From Alphaproteobacteria bacterium US3C007 (lineage in GTDB: Bacteria > Pseudomonadota > Alphaproteobacteria > Rhodobacterales > Rhodobacteraceae), in contig CP139918.1 in assembly GCA_034423775.1 (NCBI GenBank), positions 62,001 through 126,000 on the forward strand: a stretch of DNA of 64,000 nt. Reading direction: 5' to 3'. Positions within the stretch are counted from its first letter, which is position 1, and every line of letters starts with the position of its first letter. Under the pieces are notes generated by a model that was not told the origin of the DNA, did not search any database, and saw only the letters and a program-made list of their open reading frames with translations. The position numbers and the translations under genes were made by a program. Shown piece by piece: positions 10,449 through 20,177 of this stretch.

Positions 10449-13004
10449 TTATTGAGCGCCCGAATAGGCGGTTTCTTCCTGAATTGCAAGCTGCGCCGCT
10501 GCCAATCGGGCGCTGGGCACCCGAAAAGGCGAACATGACACATAATCAAACCCATGCGCGCGGCTAAAAGCGATTGATTCAGGATTGCCGCCATGCTCGC
10601 CGCAAATCGAAATTGTCACATCAGGGTGGGCTTTTCGGGCCCGTTCAGCGCCCAATTGTAACAACTCACCCACGCCATCCGTATCAAGCACATGGAACGG
10701 ATCTTCCAAAAACACTTGTTTTTGGACATAGCGCGACATAAAGCGCCCCGCATCATCGCGCGACAGCCCATAGGTCATCTGCGTTAAGTCATTGGTTCCA
10801 AAGCTCAGAAAAGCAGAATGCTGGGCAATTTCATTGGCGCGCAACGCCGCGCGCGGCGTTTCGACCATAACCCCCAACTTGAATGCAAAATCAACGCCTG
10901 ACGAGGTTCGAACCCTCGCAGCGACAGAGTCAATATTACCCTTTACCAGCTCTACCTCACGCTTTGCGCTAACCAAGGGGATCATAATTTCCGGTACCAC
11001 CGGGTCACCATCTTGACTGGCCTCAATCGTCGCTTCAAAAATCGCCTGCGCTTGCATTTCGTAAATTTCAGGCACCGTTACGCCCAAGCGCACCCCCCGC
11101 AAACCCAGCATCGGATTATATTCCGCCATATCTTCAATGCGGCGGCTCACATGCGAAATCGGCAGATCAAGCGCATCGGCCAATTCGCGGATCCCAGCCC
11201 GATCTGAGGGAAGAAACTCATGCAAAGGGGGATCAAATAAGCGAATGCAAACCGGCATACCTTGCATGATTTTAAACAATTTGATGAAATCTGAGCGCTG
11301 CATTGGCAATAAACGATCCAACACGGCGCGCCGCTCATCGCTGTCATCAGCAAAGATCATTTCGCGCATCAAGGTCAGCCGATCGGCTTCAAAAAACATA
11401 TGCTCGGTTCGGCAAAGACCTATGCCATGAGCGTTGAAATTCCGCGCCGTTTGCGCATCGGCCGGGGTGTCCGCATTGGCGCGCACCCTGATGTCACTAT
11501 GCGTATCAGCCCATGTCATCAAAGATTGAAAGGCGTCATTCAAAGCCGCTTCAATCATCGCAGGTTGGCCGGCTAAAATCTGACCATTGGTGCCATCCAC
11601 CGTGATCACATCGCCCTCTTGAAACACCTGTCCATTGGGCGTGGTTAAGGTTTTTTCGGACAGGTTAAGCGAAATCTCGTTGGCCCCGACCACGCAAGGC
11701 AGCCCAATGCCGCGGCCGATCACCGCAGCATGACTGGTCATCCCGCCACGTTCAGTCAAAACGGCGCTGGCGGCATGCATCCCGCGAATATCTTCGGGGC
11801 TGGTTTCGCGGCGCACCAAAACGCAGGCTTCATTGCGCGCCGCGCTGGCCTGCGCGGCTTCAGAGGTAAACACAATCTTTCCAGCCGCAGCGCCGGGGCT
11901 GGCCGCCATCCCCTCACATAGCACATCGCGCGCTGCATCTGGATCCACTTGGCGGTGCAGTAATTCGCCCAAAGACCTTGGATCCACGCGCAACAACGCC
12001 TCTTTTTGCGAAATAATACCATCTTCTGCCAAGGCTACAGCGATGCGCACCGCTGCCGGGGCACGCCGCTGCACGCGCACGCCATCCAGCATGTAAAGCT
12101 GCCCATCTTGGATGGTAAATTCAATTTGCATTTCTTCGCGCAACCGAATGCGCATCAGTTTGGCCTGCTCGATCAAAGTTTCAAAAATCTCTGGTGCAGC
12201 CTCTTGCAAAGAGGCCCCGCGCGGGTCGCTGGTCAGAAAAATTGCCCCTTGATCGCCGCTTAGACCTTCGCGGCCCTGGCTTTGGCGTTTGTAGCGCCCG
12301 GTCACTTGGGGTTGGCCGGTCGCGCTGCTCACCAATTGCAACAGCCCCGAGCCGCATTCGCCCTGCCCCAGCCCAAACGCCATTTGCTGCACCACCAAGC
12401 CAAGCCCAGCCCCCGCCGGAGCGCCTTTGGCTTGACGTAGCAACCGTGCCGATGTGCCTTCCCAGGCGCGCGCCATTGATGCCAGTACTTGGGTTAATTG
12501 CGCATCGCGCTCTTGCGGAAACACTTCCTCTGCCTCTTCCTCATAGGCCCGCAAAGCCTGTTCGAGGGCTGCGTGATCTTGGCCTTTGATATGATCGAAG
12601 ATATCAGCGTCTAGGCGGGCCACGTGAATAGAATAGGCCTGCACAAAACTTAAATATAATATCGCTGCTGCCTCTGCGCCCAGCGTATCGCATAACACAG
12701 CATAACGCGCCTTATTCATTCCGATATTCAGCACTGCGCCCGGGCCACCCCAATCGGCGCTTTGCGATGACGGACGCACACAAATCAAATCCGAATGATC
12801 AAAATAGCCAAGGATGGCATTTACATCAGCAGGAATGCCCGATGCGATCTCATGCACGGCTTTGAAAGACAAGGCAACCGTCTGGGGGACCGGCAAATCC
12901 AAACGAACCAGGCGCTGCAAACATTTTGCACGGCCGCCATATGCCTCTGCCGACATAGCCGCAGTGGGGGTCACAAGCGTGATATCCAATTGCTTTTGCT
13001 GCAC
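10449..13004 (-). CDS. pyruvate,phosphate dikinase-like protein with divergent ATP-binding half
   Basis: About 851 residues. The C-terminal two-thirds match PPDK. The phosphohistidine swivel motif is TERGGMTSHAAVIGRG (near residue 425), and the PEP/pyruvate barrel ends with ICGEHGGNPES and YVSCSPFRVPSARLAAAQ, which contains the catalytic Cys. The N-terminal ATP-grasp half is divergent: the usual VRSGA and QTR-type motifs read VRPSS and LDGVRV. PEP/pyruvate chemistry is likely; full ATP-dependent dikinase activity is uncertain. I prefer the GTG at 13004 behind AAGAAGG over ATG 13034, which lacks a ribosome site. It lies downstream of glyS. Confidence 0.85.
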   Translation of the reverse strand: MQQKQLDITLVTPTAAMSAEAYGGRAKCLQRLVRLDLPVPQTVALSFKAVHEIASGIPADVNAILGYFDHSDLICVRPSSQSADWGGPGAVLNIGMNKARYAVLCDTLGAEAAAILYLSFVQAYSIHVARLDADIFDHIKGQDHAALEQALRAYEEEAEEVFPQERDAQLTQVLASMARAWEGTSARLLRQAKGAPAGAGLGLVVQQMAFGLGQGECGSGLLQLVSSATGQPQVTGRYKRQSQGREGLSGDQGAIFLTSDPRGASLQEAAPEIFETLIEQAKLMRIRLREEMQIEFTIQDGQLYMLDGVRVQRRAPAAVRIAVALAEDGIISQKEALLRVDPRSLGELLHRQVDPDAARDVLCEGMAASPGAAAGKIVFTSEAAQASAARNEACVLVRRETSPEDIRGMHAASAVLTERGGMTSHAAVIGRGIGLPCVVGANEISLNLSEKTLTTPNGQVFQEGDVITVDGTNGQILAGQPAMIEAALNDAFQSLMTWADTHSDIRVRANADTPADAQTARNFNAHGIGLCRTEHMFFEADRLTLMREMIFADDSDERRAVLDRLLPMQRSDFIKLFKIMQGMPVCIRLFDPPLHEFLPSDRAGIRELADALDLPISHVSRRIEDMAEYNPMLGLRGVRLGVTVPEIYEMQAQAIFEATIEASQDGDPVVPEIMIPLVSAKREVELVKGNIDSVAARVRTSSGVDFAFKLGVMVETPRAALRANEIAQHSAFLSFGTNDLTQMTYGLSRDDAGRFMSRYVQKQVFLEDPFHVLDTDGVGELLQLGAERARKAHPDVTISICGEHGGNPESIAFSRAHGFDYVSCSPFRVPSARLAAAQLAIQEETAYSGAQ

Positions 13005-13099
13005 TGCGGCACCCTTCTTTCTCTTCTGCAGCATAGCCAGAATAAAGCCAGTTTCAAGCCAAAGGTCACACGGCCTTTTGCGCCACCGCCCCGCTTAAA

Positions 13100-15160
13100 T
13101 TACGCTTCAACCCTACTTAAATCTGCAACTTGAACGCCCAGCGCCCGGATCCGGCTTAGCAGGTTCAGCCGATTTCGGCGGATCACCGCATTTTCGGCAT
13201 TTATTTGAACCGCCTCAAAAAAACCGTCAAGCGGCGCGCGCAGCGCAGCAAGACCAGCCAGCGCATTTGAAAACTCAGCAGCATTCATAGCCTGTTCTAT
13301 AAGCGGCTCTTGTCGGTCCAATATTTCAAAGACAGCGCGCTCTTGCGCGTTCTCGGCATATTTCACATCGGCGCCGTAAGAATATTCTACGCCATCCTTT
13401 GCCTCAGCCTGGCTAAGAATGTTATTTGCGCGTCGAAAGGCTTGCAGAAGATTGTCACCATCATCGGTTTTCAAGAATTGCGATAAAGCCTGTGCGCGCT
13501 TTACCAACACCGTCAGGTTATCATTGCCCGACACGGCGATACAGGCATCAATAATATCATGGCGCAGCCCTTGATCGCGCAAAAATACTTTCAACCGATC
13601 GTGGAAAAACCCTAATAAATCTTGCAAATCTGCGTTCGGATAGGCTTTTTGTAGCACCGAAAGCAAGGAAAGAGATACGTTATTCTCAATCAATAATCGG
13701 ATCACCCCAAGTGCTGCACGCCGTAAAGCAAAAGGGTCTTTGCTGCCCGTTGGCTTTTCATTAATCGCCCAAAAAGCTGTTAAAAGATCAATTTTATCCG
13801 CCAAAGCCACCGTTACAGACAGTGGCGTTTGCGGCACCTGATCGCTAGGGCCAAGTGGCGCATAATGCTCGATACAGGCTTTTGCCACATCATCGGGTAA
13901 ACCCGCCGCATGACTGTAATAACTGCCCATAAGCCCTTGCAATTCGGGAAACTCATACACCATTTCTGAAGACAGGTCGGCCTTCACCACGCTGGCGGCT
14001 TGCGCGGCCAAAGCCGGATCCGCGCCAATCAGCGGCGCAAGATCTGCTGACAATTGCACCAGGCGATCGACGCGTTGTTTTTGGCTTCCCAGTTTGTTGT
14101 GAAACGTCACATTCGATAAACGATCAACCCAACGGCTCATACCTTCATTCTGCGCCAAGCGGAGATCGTTTTCCCAAAAGAATTTCGCATCTGCCAGGCG
14201 CGCGGACAGAACCTTTTGATTGCCTGCCAAAATTGTTGCGCCTTGATTCGCAGTGGTTCGGTTTGCAACCGTGATAAACCCTTCTATCTGCGCTGTTTTC
14301 GGGTTGCGCAAAGAAAAGAATTTTTGATGCTCTTTCATCGATGTTTGCAACACTTCAGCGGGCAATGACAGAAATTGCGCGTCGATTTTGCCCATCAAAA
14401 CAACCGGCCATTCGACCAATCCGGCCACTTCAGACAACAACCCACGATCGTCCACAAGATCAAGACCTACGGCAAAGGCCTGATTTGAGGCCTCTTGCCA
14501 AATCGCCTCTTTGCGCTCTTGTGCATCTAACAGCACAAACGCCCGTTTCAATTTGGCTTGATAATCCTCAAAACCGGTTACGGAAATCGGATCTGGTGCC
14601 ATAAAGCGGTGCCCGTAAGTCGTATCGCCAACTCTCACGCCTTCAATCTCAATAGGAATAACATCCGCACCCGCCTCATCGCTGAGAAGGCAGAGAATCG
14701 AATGTAATGGGCGCACCCAACGCAGGCTGCCAGAGCCCCAGCGCATCGATTTTGGCCATGGAAACTGCCGCACAGTTTTTTCAAGCGTTTCGGCAATAAT
14801 CTCAGCCGCCGGGCGCCCCGGCTTTTCGATCGTGGCGATATACACATCACCTTTCTTATCAGCGCGCACGCTTAACGCCTCGCGGGCCACGCCTGCACCG
14901 CGCAAAAACCCAGCAAGAGCTTGTTCGGGGGCATCAACGCGCGGGCCTTTACGCTCTTCGCGCAGACTGGGGCTTTGCGCCAGCAGGCCATGCACTGTCA
15001 GCGTCAAACGTCTGGGCGTGGCGAAAGCGGCGGCGCCGGCATAGGTTAGCCCGGCCTCGACCAAACCATCCGTCATCGCCTTTTGCAAATCACTAGCGGC
15101 TTTCGCCTGCATACGGGCCGGAATTTCTTCGGAAAATAATTCTATCAATAAATCGGGCAT
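13100..15160 (-). CDS. glyS: glycyl-tRNA synthetase beta subunit
   Basis: A 686-residue beta chain of the bacterial alpha2beta2 glycyl-tRNA synthetase, which charges tRNA-Gly with glycine. The family N-terminus MPDLLIELFSEEIPARMQ is clear and fixes the start at 15160 rather than the longer ORF start at 15265. Other signatures are KSMRWGSGSLRWVRPLHSI, TSMKEHQKFFSL, and GSKDPFALRRAALGVIRL; the C-terminal anticodon-binding region follows. It begins one base past the DUF6446 stop and is co-transcribed with glyQ upstream. Confidence 0.96.
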   Translation of the reverse strand: MPDLLIELFSEEIPARMQAKAASDLQKAMTDGLVEAGLTYAGAAAFATPRRLTLTVHGLLAQSPSLREERKGPRVDAPEQALAGFLRGAGVAREALSVRADKKGDVYIATIEKPGRPAAEIIAETLEKTVRQFPWPKSMRWGSGSLRWVRPLHSILCLLSDEAGADVIPIEIEGVRVGDTTYGHRFMAPDPISVTGFEDYQAKLKRAFVLLDAQERKEAIWQEASNQAFAVGLDLVDDRGLLSEVAGLVEWPVVLMGKIDAQFLSLPAEVLQTSMKEHQKFFSLRNPKTAQIEGFITVANRTTANQGATILAGNQKVLSARLADAKFFWENDLRLAQNEGMSRWVDRLSNVTFHNKLGSQKQRVDRLVQLSADLAPLIGADPALAAQAASVVKADLSSEMVYEFPELQGLMGSYYSHAAGLPDDVAKACIEHYAPLGPSDQVPQTPLSVTVALADKIDLLTAFWAINEKPTGSKDPFALRRAALGVIRLLIENNVSLSLLSVLQKAYPNADLQDLLGFFHDRLKVFLRDQGLRHDIIDACIAVSGNDNLTVLVKRAQALSQFLKTDDGDNLLQAFRRANNILSQAEAKDGVEYSYGADVKYAENAQERAVFEILDRQEPLIEQAMNAAEFSNALAGLAALRAPLDGFFEAVQINAENAVIRRNRLNLLSRIRALGVQVADLSRVEA

Positions 15161-15161
15161 G

Positions 15162-15689
15162 TCAGTCTCTTTCGACAGGCTTGGGGCAATCTTCGGGGGC
15201 GGTTTTCCCATCAAATACCACCTTGCCGCAGCGGTTAATCTTGGTCCAGGCAAAGCCCCGTCCATCCGGTAGGATCGTCACGATGCGATCGATCCCGTAA
15301 GTCAAGTTTTCCACTGCTAAGAACGCGCGCGCTTTACCTTGTTCGATTTGCGCCCCTAAAAACGCGGCGTCAAAACAGTCAAACCATTTTGGAGCCACTA
15401 GGGGTTCGGCTGTCTCAAGCGTCACAAATTTGCTTTGAAGCGCCACCAAAGGTTCAGAAGTTGTAAAACACGCCCGATACCGGATTGGCGAGCTGCTCGA
15501 GTCAATCGCCTGAAAATCTTGATAGGCGATCGGGGTCACTGCGCCGTCACCACGCCGGGTTAACACCACATCCGTTTCCCCATCTGCCACAACCTCATCG
15601 TAAAACGCATAGATCTGCAGGTAATAAATCGAAATACCCGCCACCATCGCGGCAAGGATAATGCTCAATGCAAGAAGTTTGCCGGTCAT
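15162..15689 (-). CDS. DUF6446-type membrane-anchored protein between glyQ and glyS
   Basis: A 175-residue protein. It has a single N-terminal membrane anchor ([20 protein letters not shown]) and a predicted periplasmic domain of about 145 residues containing [10 protein letters not shown] and three further Cys ([24 protein letters not shown]). It resembles the uncharacterised DUF6446 family, which in Rhodobacteraceae sits between the two glycyl-tRNA synthetase genes. Its ATG overlaps the glyQ stop (15686-15689). The conserved place in a tRNA-synthetase operon is the only functional hint; there is no known role. The longer ORF to 15839 lies inside glyQ in another frame and is rejected. Confidence 0.8.
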   Translation of the reverse strand: MTGKLLALSIILAAMVAGISIYYLQIYAFYDEVVADGETDVVLTRRGDGAVTPIAYQDFQAIDSSSSPIRYRACFTTSEPLVALQSKFVTLETAEPLVAPKWFDCFDAAFLGAQIEQGKARAFLAVENLTYGIDRIVTILPDGRGFAWTKINRCGKVVFDGKTAPEDCPKPVERD

Positions 15690-16609
15690 TGTGTTTGGCC
15701 CCCAGCGGCGGTTAACACAAACGCATCGGCGCATTGCTTGGCCAGCGCGCGCACCCGGCCAATATAGGCTTGGCGTTCGGTGACCGAAATCACGCCCCGC
15801 GCATCCAACAGATTGAACAGATGGCTGGCCTTGATGCATTGATCATAGGCCGGATGCGCCATGATGATGCGCTTTTGGGTTTTTGGGTCAATATGCTCTT
15901 GCTCCAAAATCGCGGCGCATTCCGCCTCGGCCTCTTCAAAATGACGCAGCAATTGATCGGTATTGGCAACATCAAAATTCCACCGCGCATATTCTTCTTC
16001 GGTTTGTTTGAACACATCGCCATATGACAGATGGATCGGGGCATCCGGCGCGTTAAAGGGCATATCCATCACATGATCGACGCCCAGCACATACATCGCC
16101 AATCGCTCTAAACCATAGGTCAATTCGCCCGAGACCGGGTGGCAATCATGCCCGCCAACCTGTTGAAAATAAGTAAATTGCGACACTTCCATCCCATCGC
16201 ACCACACTTCCCAACCTAGCCCCCATGCGCCCAGGGTCGGGCTTTCCCAATCATCCTCGACAAACCGAATATCATGCAGCGCCATATCAATGCCAATCGC
16301 TTCTAGCGAACCTAAATATAACGCCTGCAATTCGGGGGGGCTGGGCTTTATCAACACTTGATATTGATAATAATGCTGCAACCGGTTCGGGTTTTCCCCA
16401 TAGCGACCATCGGTGGGCCGCCGAGAAGGTTGCACATAGGCCGCTGCCCAAGGCCGCGCGCCCAGTGAACGCAACGTGGTCGCCGGGTGAAACGTGCCCG
16501 CGCCCACTTCCATATCATAAGGTTGCATGATGGCGCAGCCTTGCGCTGCCCAATAGGCTTGCAGCCTAAGTATGATATCTTGAAAACAACGCGGAGGCGA
16601 TTGGGTCAT
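15686..16609 (-). CDS. glyQ: glycyl-tRNA synthetase alpha subunit
   Basis: A 307-residue class II catalytic chain of the tetrameric glycyl-tRNA synthetase. Signatures are [18 protein letters not shown] at the N-terminus, [38 protein letters not shown] (class II motif 2) and [20 protein letters not shown]. The protein is full length. It is the first gene of the glyQ-DUF6446-glyS unit, which may continue into the PPDK-like gene. The 224-base region upstream separates it from a divergent gene and carries no other recognisable gene. Confidence 0.96.
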   Translation of the reverse strand: MTQSPPRCFQDIILRLQAYWAAQGCAIMQPYDMEVGAGTFHPATTLRSLGARPWAAAYVQPSRRPTDGRYGENPNRLQHYYQYQVLIKPSPPELQALYLGSLEAIGIDMALHDIRFVEDDWESPTLGAWGLGWEVWCDGMEVSQFTYFQQVGGHDCHPVSGELTYGLERLAMYVLGVDHVMDMPFNAPDAPIHLSYGDVFKQTEEEYARWNFDVANTDQLLRHFEEAEAECAAILEQEHIDPKTQKRIIMAHPAYDQCIKASHLFNLLDARGVISVTERQAYIGRVRALAKQCADAFVLTAAGGQTQ

Positions 16610-16833
16610 GGGTTTGTATCTTTTTCATTGAGTTATGCGCCCGCCCTACCTAGGCAAAGCCGTGACAGGGGTCAACAAACAAACGGAACATGGCGAGCTG
16701 AGCGCGTAAAAAGTCATTAAACTAGGCAAAAACTCTGCTTGAAAGGACTTTCCAAATAAGCGCTACTCCCTTAAACAATGAGCATCTTAAAATTGGACTA
16801 TAAACCCAAACAGGGCAAGCAATAGGGGTCGCA

Positions 16834-18603
16834 GTGATTTTTTATCGGGTAGTATTATGGTGTGCCGTTTTGAGCATAACGTTTTCGAATTTTGTGATGG
16901 CCCAAACACCGGTTTGGATTCAAATCGAAACCCGGCCAAGCTTGCTTGAAATTGAAGATCGGGCACGGGCCTATTCCGCCAAGCTGCCCAATATTAGCGC
17001 CTTTTCGCTTGGATCAGGCTGGTATGTGATCGCGATGGGCCCGTTCAGCGAAGAAATTGCAGACGCGCAGCGGCGCGATTTGCAATCACGCTTGGCCATT
17101 CCAAGCGATAGTTTCGTCACCTCCGGGTCGAGCTATGGGGCGCAAATCTGGCCAAGCAGCTTGCAAAGCGGAAGCGGTGTGGAAACGGCGACGCTGGCCC
17201 CACAAGACGGGACGGGTCGCACGCAACGCCGCATCATCACCGAACCGCTTAAGGATTCAAACGCGCAAACAGATTTGGAAGACGAAACCCTGGAACAGGC
17301 GCGGCTAACAGAATCCCAATTGAGCATGCCCGAAAAGAAAAACCTACAAACCGCGCTGAAAAGCGAAGGCTATTACACATCGGTTATTGATGGCATATTC
17401 GGGCAAGGCACCCGCAGCTCTATGCAGGCATGGCAAGAGGATAACGGGTTTGACGCGACGGGGGTTTTAACCAGCCAACAAAGACAAGAGCTTTTGGCGC
17501 AATATAATGCGGTTCTTGAAGATCTTGATCTGAGGCTAATGACCGATCTAGAAGCCGGCATCAGCTTGAAAATGCCAATGGGCTTGGTGGAATTTGAACG
17601 CTATGCGCCTCCGCTTGCGCATTTCAAAGCCAAAGATGATAGCGCCGCGGCGATCTATCTGATTTCGCAAGCGGGCGATTCCAAAGCTTTGCGCGCCATC
17701 TATAAAGCCTTGGGATCAACCGAAATCATCCCCGAGAATGGACCACGCCGGCTTTATGATGATCGCTTTTCGATCAGGGGCGAGGATCGTGCGATAATTT
17801 CTTTCGCGCAGGCCGAGTTGGTTGAGGGCAGCATAAAAGGCTTTGTTTTGGTATGGCCGGCGCAACAAAAAAGCCAGCAAAAGCGTTTATTGCGTGAAAT
17901 GCGGCAAAGCTTTGGCGTGCTTAGCGGTGCGTTGGATCCCGATTTAGGGCGCGCCTATGGAGAGATGCCCGATCAAGTCTATGGGTTAAATACCAAAAAA
18001 CCCATCTTTGTACGCTCGGGTATTTATGTATCAAATCAAGGCCATGTTCTGACAGATGCGTTGGATTTAACCCAATGTGGCCGGGTCACGTTAGAAGATT
18101 CCTATGAGGCCAAGGTCTTGGCAATGGATATCAGCGGAAACGTGGCGTTGTTGCAGCCTCAAACGATGCTATCCCCCATTGCTGTTGCGAAATTTGCCCG
18201 GCGCGCGGCGGCGTTTGGCGATCCGCTTTTATTGGCAGGTCATTCTTTCGAAGGGCGCTTGGGCGGCGCCAGCGTTACAGCGGCAAAAATTGAAGATCTC
18301 AAGGGTCTTGGCGGAGAAGAGAATAGGCTCCGGCTCTCATTAGACGCGCTGCCCGGCGATGCCGGGGGGCCCTTGCTCGATCGCAGTGGTGCGGTGGCGG
18401 GATTGCTTTTGGCACCTCGGCCGGGAACGCGCAGTTTACCGGGCAAAACCCATCATGCTTTAAAAGCAGAACCGCTCAAAGAGCTTTTGTTCAATGCCGG
18501 ATTGATCGCAAATACCGGGCTGTCCTCGGAGCCATTATTGGACGTTCAAATCACCCGCGCGGCCAGGCCACTTGCCGCTTTGGTCAGTTGTTGGGCCCAA
18601 TAA
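16834..18603 (+). CDS. secreted SPOR / peptidoglycan-binding protein with catalytically dead trypsin-like domain
   Basis: A 589-residue protein in four parts: a signal peptide (residues 1-23, ending VMAQ); a SPOR-like region (about 25-100); a PG_binding_1 domain (about 165-225, with GYYTSVIDGIFGQGTRSSMQ); and a trypsin-like domain from about 390. The triad positions are altered. TNAHV-type His is Leu410 in LTDALD, the Asp position is Asn436 in SGNVALL, and the Ser position is Ala510 in GDAGGP. The disulfide-region Cys (LTQC) is kept. It is probably a periplasmic wall-binding scaffold or pseudoprotease rather than an enzyme. Start is GTG behind AGGGG. It ends five bases before a convergent pseudogene. 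Confidence 0.82.
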   Translation: MIFYRVVLWCAVLSITFSNFVMAQTPVWIQIETRPSLLEIEDRARAYSAKLPNISAFSLGSGWYVIAMGPFSEEIADAQRRDLQSRLAIPSDSFVTSGSSYGAQIWPSSLQSGSGVETATLAPQDGTGRTQRRIITEPLKDSNAQTDLEDETLEQARLTESQLSMPEKKNLQTALKSEGYYTSVIDGIFGQGTRSSMQAWQEDNGFDATGVLTSQQRQELLAQYNAVLEDLDLRLMTDLEAGISLKMPMGLVEFERYAPPLAHFKAKDDSAAAIYLISQAGDSKALRAIYKALGSTEIIPENGPRRLYDDRFSIRGEDRAIISFAQAELVEGSIKGFVLVWPAQQKSQQKRLLREMRQSFGVLSGALDPDLGRAYGEMPDQVYGLNTKKPIFVRSGIYVSNQGHVLTDALDLTQCGRVTLEDSYEAKVLAMDISGNVALLQPQTMLSPIAVAKFARRAAAFGDPLLLAGHSFEGRLGGASVTAAKIEDLKGLGGEENRLRLSLDALPGDAGGPLLDRSGAVAGLLLAPRPGTRSLPGKTHHALKAEPLKELLFNAGLIANTGLSSEPLLDVQITRAARPLAALVSCWAQ

Positions 18604-18608
18604 ACCCG

Positions 18609-20161
18609 TCAATCGATATCAGGGGTTAGATGAATTAATGTGGGGCGGCCTGCGCAGAAAGCAGCCTCTATTATACCAGGCAAATCAGCCAGCAAGCTGG
18701 GCTTGCAGGCGGCGCATCCATAAGCTTCCGCCAAGGTTGAGAAATTCGGGTTTAACGCCTGCACAGCCTGAGGCGCAATTTGCGCAGAGATCATACTATC
18801 TTCAATTTCCTGCAGCTTGGTGTTGTCCCATAGGATAATCGGAAGCGATAATCCGAGCTCAGCTGCAACGCCCAATTCCGGCAGGGAATATTGAAATCCG
18901 TAATCTCCGATAATCGCTGCTCTCGGCAAACCGGGGCGGCCAATCGCACCTCCAATAGCAGCGGGCAGCGCATATCCCAAAGTTCCAAATCCTGTCGGAT
19001 GATGCCAATGGCCCGGTTTCGACATCGGCCAAATTTCTTTTGCAAAATAGGCAAATTAGGTCATATCCGAAAAGATCATCGTATCTTGGGGCAACGCAGC
19101 CTGCAGAGCCCGACAGATTGGTAGGATACCTGGGCGTTCCAAATCCACTTGCCGCTGCCAAGCTCGACGCTGCGTCTGGATCTGTTGCGCGCGCCAAACC
19201 GTTTGCGCTTTATGCCCCTGCAGCTGTGATAAAAGCGCGGGCACGAATGCCTCTGCCCGCATCAAAATTGCCAGCTCTGCTTGATGGCTGTCCGTCAACA
19301 CCTCCGGGTCTAGATCCACCCGAATTAAAGGTGCCTTATGGCCCAGATCGGCGCGCCAAAGGTCGCCTTCGGACAATTCGCTGCCAATCACCAAGACCAA
19401 ATCCGCCGATCCAAGAACCGATTTCGCGCCGGAACGCGCCAGTAAAGATACAAAATGAAGCGGATAAGCGCGATCAACCACCCCCCGCCCTGCGTAAGTG
19501 GTAAAGCTTGCAGCATCCAGCTGCTGCAATAACGGCATCACGGAAACCGCGCGCGCCCCCCCTAAAATAACCAACGGCTTTTTCGCCAAGCGCAGCATCT
19601 CGGCTGCTTTTGCGATATCTCCCGCCACGGGCGCTGGGGCGCGGGGCAGCGGTTGCGCAGCCGGCGCGGCCAAAGACGTGATCGGTATCTGAATATGCTT
19701 GGGGCGCGGCCGCTGGTGCGCAAATTCTGCAAAAGCCTGATCTATAAGGCGATAGACCTGCACGTCAGATTGCGCCAGTTCTGACCAATCGCAAACGGTT
19801 GCCGCGGCCGCAAGCTGGTCTTTCATCTGATGCAATTGACCCTTGCGGGTTTCGATATCATCCAAACAGGACGAAAACACCAATGACGGCACGCTGTCCG
19901 AATAAGCTTGCCCCAAAGCCGTCATAATGTTGCACAGCCCAGGGCCGGTGATCACGAACGCAACGCCCGCGCGGCTCGTGGCCCGCGCATAGCCATCGGC
20001 CATAAACCCCGCCCCTTGTTCATGACGGGCCAGAATATGGCGCAGCCCGGCCTCTTCCAATTCGCGATATAATTCTTGGTTATGCACCCCCGGAATTCCA
20101 AAAACCACATCGAGACCCGTGCTTCTAGAACATAAGAAATTTGCGTCCCAAGCGGCGCCAT
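18609..20161 (-). pseudogene. broken ThDP-dependent decarboxylase, AruI-like (5-guanidino-2-oxopentanoate decarboxylase family)
   Basis: Three pieces read as one acetolactate-synthase-type enzyme. The N-terminal piece from ATG 20161 (MAPLGTQISYVLEAR) is out of frame with what follows; one extra G near 20115-20117 would restore ARGLDVVFGIPGVHN. The second piece carries the PYR domain (RHEQGAGFMADGYAR) and central domain. An in-frame TAA at 19056-19058 follows FSDMT, and the frame then continues with FAYFAKEIWP into the PP domain (GTLGYALPAAIGG, GDYGFQYSLPEL). The stop is a single change from CAA. Resemblance to AruI of arginine transamination is by motif. Two independent lesions favour true decay over sequencing error. 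Confidence 0.85.
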
Positions 20162-20177
20162 AGATTTTTGCGCAATA

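Noticed and set aside
15690..15839. Longer N-terminus for the DUF6446 protein
   Set aside because: The extension lies wholly inside glyQ in another frame and lacks the membrane-anchor start context; ATG 15689 has the ATGA overlap.
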